This document shows, in pieces, positions 55,741-64,000 of a stretch of 64,000 nt of DNA. Source of the stretch: Methylococcales bacterium (GTDB lineage: Bacteria > Pseudomonadota > Gammaproteobacteria > Methylococcales > Methylomonadaceae); assembly GCA_028715725.1 (NCBI GenBank), contig JAQURG010000006.1, forward strand, positions 1 through 64,000. The letters run 5' to 3'. The position numbers and the translations under genes are program-made. The notes under the pieces are model-generated. The model saw nothing but the letters and a program-made list of their open reading frames with translations, did not search any database and was not told the origin of the DNA. Within the stretch, counting starts at the first letter, position 1, and the number at the start of each line of letters is the position of its first letter.

Positions 55741-56160
55741 AAGTATACGGCCAACTTTCCTCTCCTTCCATACCTCTTTTAATAGCCGATTTTTGCTATT
55801 CCATAGCGCTCTATCAGTGAACCACTGCGCATCTTTCTGAAGCAGATTATTCCTATCTTAAATGTCTTGATGCATTAAAGCCGGATATAAAGAAAGCATG
55901 GCGACTCTTCATCTCGAATTAACCTGGAAGACTCAGTTGAGTAATCCAAATTTCCGTCTTAGCCGGATTTTAGATTACTCACTGAATTTGATAAATGAAA
56001 CTGTCTGATCAGCCAACTTAAAAATCCATATTATTACGTCGCTGCTCTTGTAAAATCGACAAAATTAACGCTTTGAGCGTGGGGTAAGCGCTCCAGTGAA
56101 GTTTTGACTGAGATTTTCAGGTTATGGATGCGCCTGTATTCAATCGATTGCTGATCAGAA
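55741..56160. other. 420-base convergent intergenic region
   Basis: No gene seen. CAGTTGAGTAATC near 55937 pairs with GATTACTCACTG near 55974 with one bulge and about 24 bases between; this may end the rapZ transcript, though no T run follows. The remainder shows nothing I can name. Confidence 0.35.
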
Positions 56161-56526
56161 CTAACTTTTACCGGGCAGCATGCCTACCGAGCCGGGTTTA
56201 ATACGTTTGCAGGTAACAACCACATCTTCGAGATAGCACTGTTTTTTACCTTGATTGGCGGCGCCGCTGCATTCGTTACAAGCGGCCTTGCCATTATCCT
56301 TTACTGCCTCTACATGCCAACCGTAGCCTTGCGTCTGACAAAACTTTTTACTGTAGTTCTTGATATTGTAAGGTTTTGAAGCTGTTGCAATCGCCTCCGA
56401 TTCGACTGCACAGCCGGGCGAAGGCAGTGTATTCGCCATCAGATCGCGGTAAATATATTCTGTCGCCAATGCCGTGCTTGAAAAAAAAGCAAATGCTGCA
56501 AACACGCCTATTAGATTAAGTTTCAT
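56161..56526 (-). CDS. Cys-rich exported protein, unknown function
   Basis: 121 residues. Signal peptide MKLNLIGVFAAFAFFSSTALA, then a mature domain of about 100 residues with six Cys (SPGCAVE, KFCQTQGYGWH, AACNECSG, KQCYLED, VVTCKR), probably forming disulfides in the periplasm. No recognised domain. It is the third gene of a small minus-strand group after a thioredoxin-like protein and a single-pass membrane protein, so an oxidised-thiol or metal-related role is possible. Confidence 0.75.
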   Translation of the reverse strand: MKLNLIGVFAAFAFFSSTALATEYIYRDLMANTLPSPGCAVESEAIATASKPYNIKNYSKKFCQTQGYGWHVEAVKDNGKAACNECSGAANQGKKQCYLEDVVVTCKRIKPGSVGMLPGKS

Positions 56527-56593
56527 AATTTTCTCCTGGTTATTATCTTTATATAAATTGTATGAGGCTCAAATAGGTACGATTACTTAACTA

Positions 56594-56773
56594 TTAATAG
56601 TTTTTCAGAACCCGAATATTCAATTGGGCATTTTCCTCTGCAACCTGCTGCTTAATCGGAGCAAATTTTTCGTTTTCACTCTGTTTAATCAGGAGTATGC
56701 CTGTCACTATAACAAACATAGTAATGCCGACGTATAACCAGAATTTATCTTTTTGTTGCGCTACTTCACTCAT
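56594..56773 (-). CDS. Small single-pass membrane protein
   Basis: 59 residues from the ATG at 56773, chosen because AAAGGTG lies six bases upstream; the in-frame GTG nine bases earlier would overlap that site. One transmembrane helix (about 12-30, LYVGITMFVIVTGILLI) and a charged 30-residue tail on the other side. No known domain. It begins 14 bases after the thioredoxin-like gene and is probably co-transcribed. Confidence 0.65.
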   Translation of the reverse strand: MSEVAQQKDKFWLYVGITMFVIVTGILLIKQSENEKFAPIKQQVAEENAQLNIRVLKNY

Positions 56774-56787
56774 TTTATTCACCTTTA

Positions 56788-57021
56788 TTATTTTAAGTCA
56801 TCAATGGATGCGCCAAAATTGATATGAAAGACCTGATCGTTTAAAACCAGCGCCGGAACTGAATTAACTCCGGCAGCTTCAGCTTCTGCTATTCGATCAG
56901 CCTGTTCGCCCAAATGTACAGTTTCAATTTGATACTTTGAGCGATCAATGGCGTCAGCTACCAATTGCTCTGCCCCAAGACAAACAGGACAGCCGGCATG
57001 ATAAAAAATTGCATTACTCAT
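56788..57021 (-). CDS. Small thioredoxin/glutaredoxin-like protein
   Basis: 77 residues. IFYHAGCPVCLGAEQLV carries a CxxC active site at Cys11 and Cys14, and VNSVPALVLNDQVFHINFGASIDDL has the cis-Pro loop (SVPAL) of the thioredoxin fold. The size matches small redox-active disulfide proteins. No signal peptide, so cytoplasmic. It is the first gene of a three-gene minus-strand group with a near-consensus promoter 38 bases upstream. Confidence 0.85.
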   Translation of the reverse strand: MSNAIFYHAGCPVCLGAEQLVADAIDRSKYQIETVHLGEQADRIAEAEAAGVNSVPALVLNDQVFHINFGASIDDLK

Positions 57022-57058
57022 TTTATTTTTCCTCTTAAATTCGTAGTATTGAGTCGAT

Positions 57059-57088
57059 ACTATAAGATCAGTTTATAGGGCCTGTCAA
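57059..57088 (-). promoter_or_regulatory. Near-consensus sigma70 promoter for the thioredoxin-like operon
   Basis: On the minus strand TTGACA (57083-57088) is a perfect -35 box, and TATAGT (57059-57064) a five-of-six -10 box, with 18 bases between. It points at the start at 57021. This is the best promoter I can see in the window. Confidence 0.65.
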
Positions 57089-57305
57089 TAAATTTTCGAT
57101 TCGCTATTATATAATTGCGCCTTATTTATAAATCTTCAAGAATAAAAGGCATAATAAAAATATCAATCGCAGGACCGGTATAGCACGATCAGGCAATCAA
57201 TACAGCATGTTGAAACGAATTCTGAGATAATAAAAAATCAATAGGTCGGCATGGTAATTACGCCGTTTCCATACCAGCCTACAATTTTTATTCGATAACC
57301 AATAC

Positions 57306-58775
57306 ATGACAGAAAAAAAAATATATAAACCCTGTGATTTAGTAATTTTCGGGGCGCTGGGCGACCTATCCAAACGCAAACTGATCATTTCCTTGTATGG
57401 TCTTGAAAAAGCCAATTTCATTGAACCTGATACCCGTATTATCGGTGTAGACCGGCTTGACATAGATAACTCGGAATTTATTGAGATTGCCCTCAAAAGT
57501 TTGCAGTCTTTTTTAACCGACGATCTTGAAGATACTGTGTGGCAGCGCTTTTCAGCCCGGCTTTCCTACCTGAAAATTGATCTGACACAACTGGATCAAT
57601 ATCAACGGTTAAACGCCATCATTGACCAGAATGCCAGAATTATGGTGAATTACTTTGCTGTGGCGCCATTTCTGTTTAAGAATATTTGCCAGGGACTCGC
57701 CAAATCGGGAATTTTGACTGAAAGTTCGCGCATGGTGATGGAAAAGCCCATCGGTCATGACCTCAAATCATCAAGAGAAATCAATGATGAAGTGGTTAGC
57801 GTATTTAATGAAAAACAGGTTTACCGTATAGATCATTACCTGGGCAAGGAAACGGTTTTAAATTTGCTGGCGTTGCGCTTCGCCAATTCCATTTTTACTA
57901 CCAACTGGAATCACAATACCATTGATCATATCCAGATTACCGTCGCTGAAGAAGTCGGTATTGAAGGTCGCTGGGATTATTTTGACAAGACCGGACAGTT
58001 GCGTGACATGCTGCAAAACCACCTGTTGCAGATCCTGACCTTTATTGCCATGGAACCGCCTGCAAATCTGGAAGCTGAAAGCATCCATAATGAGAAAATA
58101 AAGGTTCTTAAGGCGCTGCGTCCGATTACCGCCAGCAATATTGAAGAAAAAACCGTACGCGGACAGTACACTGCCGGATATATTAAAGGGAATGCCGTAC
58201 CCGGCTATCTGGAAGAAGACGGAGCAAATACCGAAAGCACTACAGAAAGTTTTGTCGCCTTGCGCGTTGATATTGATAACTGGCGTTGGGCGGGCGTACC
58301 GTTCTACTTGCGCACCGGCAAACGGTTAACCGGAAAACGCTCTGAAATTGTGGTTTATTTCAAACAATTACCGCACAATATTTTTAAAGACAGCTTTCGC
58401 GATCTGCCGCCTAATAAATTAATTATTCATCTACAACCGAATGAAGGTGTAGAAATCGAAATGCTCAATAAAATACCCGGCATTGATGAACACATTAAGC
58501 TGAAAAAAACCAAGCTGGATCTCAGTTTTTCCGACGCCTTCAAACAAAGCCGGATTTTCGGCGGTTATGAAAAATTGGTGCTGGAAGCCATGCGCGGCAA
58601 CCCGACACTGTTTCTCAGCCGTCAAGAAATTGAACAGGCCTGGACATGGATTGATTCCATCCAGAATGCCTGGCGCCATTATAAAGATACGCCCAAGCCC
58701 TACCCTGCCGGAACCTGGGGACCGGTCGCTTCGATTGCCTTGATTGCCAGAGATGGCAGAGCCTGGGAAGAATGA
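57306..58775 (+). CDS. zwf: Glucose-6-phosphate dehydrogenase
   Basis: 489 residues. The coenzyme loop reads FGALGDLSKRKL (Leu replaces the more usual Ser of GASGDL), the active site RIDHYLGKE is intact, and the C-terminal domain is full length. It oxidises glucose 6-phosphate to 6-phosphogluconolactone with NADP or NAD. It begins a plus-strand row with edd, eda and gltA. No 6-phosphogluconolactonase gene is present here. Confidence 0.97.
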   Translation: MTEKKIYKPCDLVIFGALGDLSKRKLIISLYGLEKANFIEPDTRIIGVDRLDIDNSEFIEIALKSLQSFLTDDLEDTVWQRFSARLSYLKIDLTQLDQYQRLNAIIDQNARIMVNYFAVAPFLFKNICQGLAKSGILTESSRMVMEKPIGHDLKSSREINDEVVSVFNEKQVYRIDHYLGKETVLNLLALRFANSIFTTNWNHNTIDHIQITVAEEVGIEGRWDYFDKTGQLRDMLQNHLLQILTFIAMEPPANLEAESIHNEKIKVLKALRPITASNIEEKTVRGQYTAGYIKGNAVPGYLEEDGANTESTTESFVALRVDIDNWRWAGVPFYLRTGKRLTGKRSEIVVYFKQLPHNIFKDSFRDLPPNKLIIHLQPNEGVEIEMLNKIPGIDEHIKLKKTKLDLSFSDAFKQSRIFGGYEKLVLEAMRGNPTLFLSRQEIEQAWTWIDSIQNAWRHYKDTPKPYPAGTWGPVASIALIARDGRAWEE

Positions 58776-58879
58776 TAGCGGTATAGGCCCAAGGTATTAA
58801 ACTTTTGAACCTTCAACCTGTTTTCTTTTCTTAAAAATATTAAATCTGACCTCCGCGTAACTCTGAATTAGGAATAAAT

Positions 58880-60700
<1,821 letters not shown>

Positions 60701-60834
60701 CCTGAAAATAATAATGCAGACTTCCTGCTTCCCATAAGCCGGAATTTGCCGCAATTGCCGGACTATACTAGCGCTGGCAACCGCTCCTGGATACGTGCCA
60801 CCGTACCTGATTTATAATAAATAACGAGTAACAC

Positions 60835-61485
60835 ATGAATTTAAACAATTGGAAAATCCAACCTAAAGAAGTTTTAAATGCCGGACCGGTTATGCCCGTG
60901 ATGGTTATTCAAAATCTGGATGATGCTGTACCTTTGGCGAGAGCCCTTGTCGCAGGCGGCATAAAAGTCCTGGAAATTACTTTACGCACCCCTGTCGCAC
61001 TGGATGCCATCAGAGTGATTAGCGAAGAAGTCAAGGATGCGATTGTCGGTGCAGGCACTATTACTACGCCCGGACAATTAAAAGCCGCTGAAGATGCAGG
61101 AGCGGTTTTTGCCATTAGCCCCGGCTTAACGCCTGCACTGCTAACTGCCGCTAAAGCAGGAAATATCGCATTAATCCCAGGTATTGCGACATTATCGGAG
61201 TTAATGTTAGGCATGGAGTACGGCCTGGATCACTTTAAATTTTTTCCGGCAGAAGCCGCAGGCGGTTTACCGATGCTAAAATCCATCGCCGGACCTATTC
61301 CATCGGCGACTTTTTGCCCCACTGGCGGGATTTCACCTGAAAATTACAATGCCTATTTAAACCTGGGCAATGTCGCTTGTGTGGGCGGATCTTGGCTAGT
61401 CCCTGCAGATGCTGTAAAATCAAAAAACTGGGATAAAGTGACTGAATTGACAAAGCAAGCCATCGCTAATGTGACACAGGCCTGA
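60835..61485 (+). CDS. eda: KDPG/KHG aldolase
   Basis: 216 residues. Catalytic Glu in VLEITLRTPVAL and the Schiff base Lys in DHFKFFPAEAAGG are both present, as is CPTGGISPENYNAYL. It cleaves KDPG to pyruvate and glyceraldehyde 3-phosphate. With edd it makes a complete Entner-Doudoroff branch. Confidence 0.97.
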   Translation: MNLNNWKIQPKEVLNAGPVMPVMVIQNLDDAVPLARALVAGGIKVLEITLRTPVALDAIRVISEEVKDAIVGAGTITTPGQLKAAEDAGAVFAISPGLTPALLTAAKAGNIALIPGIATLSELMLGMEYGLDHFKFFPAEAAGGLPMLKSIAGPIPSATFCPTGGISPENYNAYLNLGNVACVGGSWLVPADAVKSKNWDKVTELTKQAIANVTQA

Positions 61486-61535
61486 TCTGTGTTGTGATAG
61501 CGCCATATTGTTTTTAAAACAGAGAGAGAGTAGCT

Positions 61536-62837
61536 ATGATCAATTTACGCAGTCTTACCTTAAATGAGAACGCCAAGCCTTTATGCGAGTTACCTGTTTT
61601 ATCCGGCACTATAGGACCCAATGTCATAGATGTCCAGGAGCTTTATAAACGAACCGGCATGTTTACTTACGACCCCGGTTTTACGTCTACCGCCAGTTGC
61701 AGTTCAACCATTACCTATATAGATGGGGAAGCAGGTATATTGCTTTATTGTGGTTACCCCATCGAACAACTGGCGGAAAAATGTACCTTTCTGGAAGTCT
61801 GCTATTTATTGCTGAATGGTGAATTGCCAGACAGAGCACAAATGCAGGAGTTTGAAAGCACTATCACTATACATACGATGTTGCATGACCAGCTCTCCAA
61901 CTTCTTCAAAGGCTTCCGACGCGATGCCCATCCGATGGCGATTATGGTCGCCGTAGTGGGCGCCTTGTCTTCTTTCTATCATGATGCGCTGGATGTTAAA
62001 TCTAAAACGGATCGCGATATCAGCGCCATACGCCTGATTGCCAAAGTTCCGACTATTGTGGCGATGTGCCATAAGTACAGCATTGGCCTGCCATTCATGT
62101 ATCCACAGAACAAGCTGAATTATGTGGAAAATTTTATGCGCATGATGCTGGGTACACCCTGTGATGATTTTGTACCGAATCCGGTGCTGGTACGCGCACT
62201 GGACAGAATTTTAATCCTGCATGCCGACCATGAGCAAAACGCATCAACCTCAACGGTCCGCCTGGCCGGTTCCAGCGGCGCTAACCCATACGCGTGTATT
62301 ACCGCGGGGATTGCCTGTCTTTGGGGCGCCGCTCACGGTGGCGCGAACGAAGCCGTACTTAATATGCTGATAGAGATTGGTGACGTATCGCGCATTCCTG
62401 AATTTATCAACAAGGCCAAGGATAAAAACGACCCTTTCCGTCTTATGGGCTTTGGTCATCGTGTTTATAAAAATTATGACCCCCGCGCCAAATTGATGCG
62501 TGTAACCTGCCATGAAGTTCTTACGGAACTCGGGCTGCATGATGACAAATTATTTAAATTGGCGCTTGAACTGGAGCGCATCGCTCTTGAAGATGATTAC
62601 TTCGTTGATAAAAAGCTTTATCCGAATGTCGATTTTTACTCAGGCATAGTGTTCCATGCATTAGGCATACCCACCAATATGTTTACCGCCATGTTCGCGA
62701 TGGGCAGAACTGTAGGCTGGATTGCGCATTGGGATGAAATGATTGCTGACCCCGATCAAAAAATCGGACGGCCCAGACAACTTTATACCGGAGCGACACG
62801 GCGCGATGTACCGGCGCAACATGGAAAAGCAACTTAA
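61536..62837 (+). CDS. gltA: Citrate synthase (type II, GltA-like)
   Basis: 433 residues. Active site His in [17 protein letters not shown] and [14 protein letters not shown], and the catalytic Asp region [17 protein letters not shown] are present. It condenses acetyl-CoA with oxaloacetate. The long N-terminal domain is that of the NADH-sensitive hexameric type of Gram-negative bacteria. A GAGAGAGAG ribosome binding site lies upstream. Its place after eda is unusual and links sugar cleavage to the TCA cycle. Confidence 0.97.
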   Translation: MINLRSLTLNENAKPLCELPVLSGTIGPNVIDVQELYKRTGMFTYDPGFTSTASCSSTITYIDGEAGILLYCGYPIEQLAEKCTFLEVCYLLLNGELPDRAQMQEFESTITIHTMLHDQLSNFFKGFRRDAHPMAIMVAVVGALSSFYHDALDVKSKTDRDISAIRLIAKVPTIVAMCHKYSIGLPFMYPQNKLNYVENFMRMMLGTPCDDFVPNPVLVRALDRILILHADHEQNASTSTVRLAGSSGANPYACITAGIACLWGAAHGGANEAVLNMLIEIGDVSRIPEFINKAKDKNDPFRLMGFGHRVYKNYDPRAKLMRVTCHEVLTELGLHDDKLFKLALELERIALEDDYFVDKKLYPNVDFYSGIVFHALGIPTNMFTAMFAMGRTVGWIAHWDEMIADPDQKIGRPRQLYTGATRRDVPAQHGKAT

Positions 62838-62897
62838 ATACTGTGGCTACCGCCTTAAAATGCCTGGGTTTACGGCTATCTGACAGGCTTCAATTAT

Positions 62898-62929
62898 AAA
62901 GGCCGCTGACTTTTTAAGGTAGCGGCTTT
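62898..62929 (+). terminator. Probable terminator after gltA
   Basis: AAAGGCCGCT and AGCGGCTTT form a 9-bp stem with one bulged base and a loop of about 13 bases, 60 bases after the gltA stop. It would end the zwf-edd-eda-gltA row. Confidence 0.6.
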
Positions 62930-62997
62930 ATCCATTTCTTATGGCTTGCTTGAATATTCACCATGGCATTTAAGTGAACAATCATCTGCTTCCAGAA

Positions 62998-63465
62998 TCA
63001 GTGAGGGTTCGGGTAACTGTTAAAAACCTGATAGTGATTTTCCTTATCAAAACTCATCACATCATAGGGATCTATTCTGCCTCCCATCTCCATACCCGGC
63101 GTGCCGCTGGGCATTCCAGGAACTGAGATGCCTGCTATTTTGGGTTTGGTTTTTAGCAGTTTGACAATATCATTGGCGGGCACATGCCCCTCAATGACAT
63201 AACCATCGACTATAGCCGTGTGGCAGGAAGCCATCTCTTTTGAAACCCCGTATTTATCCTTGATTGCCTGGACATCATCAGTAACCATATCTTTGACATT
63301 GAAGTTATTTTGCTTCAAGTGTTCCAGCCACTTTCTACAACACTGACACGTCGGGCTTCTATAAACAACAATATCCCTGAGTTTTTCTGTTTTACCGGTT
63401 TCGGCCCTGGTAGCCGAATTGCAAGCGAGAAAAATAATTACCAGAAAAAAATTTAATATTTTCAA
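62998..63465 (-). CDS. DUF411 family periplasmic metal-binding-like protein
   Basis: 155 residues. Signal peptide (KILNFFLVIIFLACNSATRA), then a thioredoxin-like DUF411 domain with YRSPTCQCCRKWLEHLK, MASCHTAIVDGYVIEGHVPA and the late Met-rich PGMPSGTPGMEMGG. Members have been linked to copper handling in the periplasm; Cys and Met clusters fit that, but no assay is implied. It stands beside hemE with only 20 bases between. Confidence 0.9.
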   Translation of the reverse strand: MKILNFFLVIIFLACNSATRAETGKTEKLRDIVVYRSPTCQCCRKWLEHLKQNNFNVKDMVTDDVQAIKDKYGVSKEMASCHTAIVDGYVIEGHVPANDIVKLLKTKPKIAGISVPGMPSGTPGMEMGGRIDPYDVMSFDKENHYQVFNSYPNPH

Positions 63466-63485
63466 AATATTATCCTCCAGTGCGA

Positions 63486-64000
63486 CTATTTATGATAAGC
63501 CGGACTATATTGATGTACGGCATCGACCATTGCCTTGACATGATCGGGATTAATGTCCGGCAAAATCCCGTGTCCCAGATTAAATACATGCCCGGAGCCT
63601 GCGCCGTACTTATGCAAGATGGCTTTGACTTTATCGGCGATGATTTCCGGTTGCGCATAAAGAGCAACAGGATCCATATTACCCTGCAAGGCAACCTGGT
63701 CGCCGACTCTGGCTCGCGCTTTCCGGATATCTGTCTGCCAATCCAGACCCAGCGCATCATAACCTGCATCAGTCATGGCTTCCAGCCAGAGCCCGCCGCC
63801 TTTGGTGAATAAAATAGCAGGAATCCGCCGGCCTGCCACATCCGTTTTAAGCAAGGCCCTGACTTGCTTTGCGTAATATAATGAAAACTCGACATAGTCC
63901 TCGGATGTTAACATTCCGCCCCAGGTATCAAATAACATGACCGCTTGTGCGCCTGCCTCAATCTGGGCATTTAAGTAAGAAGCCACCGATTGCGCCAATT
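63486..64000 (-). CDS. hemE: Uroporphyrinogen decarboxylase HemE, C-terminal part (cut by window edge)
   Basis: About 170 residues of the C-terminal half; the gene continues past the right edge, so no true start is visible. [54 protein letters not shown] and [16 protein letters not shown] are classic HemE motifs. It decarboxylates uroporphyrinogen III to coproporphyrinogen III in haem synthesis. Confidence 0.95.
   Translation of the reverse strand, partial: LAQSVASYLNAQIEAGAQAVMLFDTWGGMLTSEDYVEFSLYYAKQVRALLKTDVAGRRIPAILFTKGGGLWLEAMTDAGYDALGLDWQTDIRKARARVGDQVALQGNMDPVALYAQPEIIADKVKAILHKYGAGSGHVFNLGHGILPDINPDHVKAMVDAVHQYSPAYHK

Overview
The window looks like chromosomal DNA from a gammaproteobacterium of moderate GC. 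The evidence is conserved gene order: ndk-rlmN-pilF-hisS-yfgM-bamB-der, tgt-yajC-secD-secF and kdsD-kdsC-lptC-lptA-lptB-rpoN-hpf-rapZ. A Tad pilus locus, an Entner-Doudoroff block (zwf, edd, eda, gltA) and a decayed nitric oxide reductase locus would suit a type I methanotroph (Methylococcales). That is a guess from overall flavour; no methane-oxidation gene is present to prove it.

Layout. 1-5.3 kb is accessory DNA: an IS200/IS605-type element with divergent tnpA and tnpB, a truncated DUF2079-like membrane protein, a family 2 glycosyltransferase and a large polytopic membrane protein, with REP-like palindromes. 5.5-20.8 kb is a Tad (tight adherence) pilus locus: flp pilin, a broken second flp, an AAA+ ATPase, cpaB, a secretin with a long glycine tract, a small lipoprotein, three TadG/TadE-like pseudopilin-type genes, then tadZ/cpaE, tadA/cpaF, tadB, tadC and tadD. 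It is interrupted at 13.0-14.6 kb by a frameshifted REP-associated tyrosine transposase (RAYT) between inverted REP-type repeats and by a hicB antitoxin with a decayed hicA. No prepilin peptidase gene is seen.

20.9-34.3 kb is housekeeping, almost all on the minus strand: thiol peroxidase, Der, BamB, YfgM, HisS, PilF, RlmN, Ndk, SecF, SecD, YajC and Tgt. 34.5-45.7 kb holds DedA, NhaD-like antiporter, Kup, a TonB-ExbB-ExbD set, an unknown histidine-rich membrane protein, a HIT protein, PyrC, an FmdB-like zinc ribbon and AspS. 45.9-49.3 kb holds an OFA-type MFS transporter, pseudogenes of norC and norB, and an exported pentapeptide-repeat protein.

49.6-55.7 kb is the Kdo/Lpt/RpoN operon. 56.1-57.1 kb is a small minus-strand operon (thioredoxin-like protein, single-TM protein, Cys-rich exported protein) behind a near-consensus sigma70 promoter. 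57.3-62.8 kb takes glucose-6-phosphate to pyruvate plus glyceraldehyde-3-phosphate and into the TCA cycle (the lactonase is not here). The window ends with a DUF411 protein and the C-terminal part of HemE.

I see no CRISPR array, rRNA, tRNA or prophage, and no convincing wholly new system. The items most worth a second look are a TnpA whose HUH motif has lost a histidine beside an intact TnpB, the RAYT/REP island inside the Tad locus, the decayed norCB, and the small redox-like operon at 56-57 kb. Several frameshifts (flp2, norC twice, RAYT) fall in or beside short homopolymers, so sequencing error should be excluded before calling them biological.
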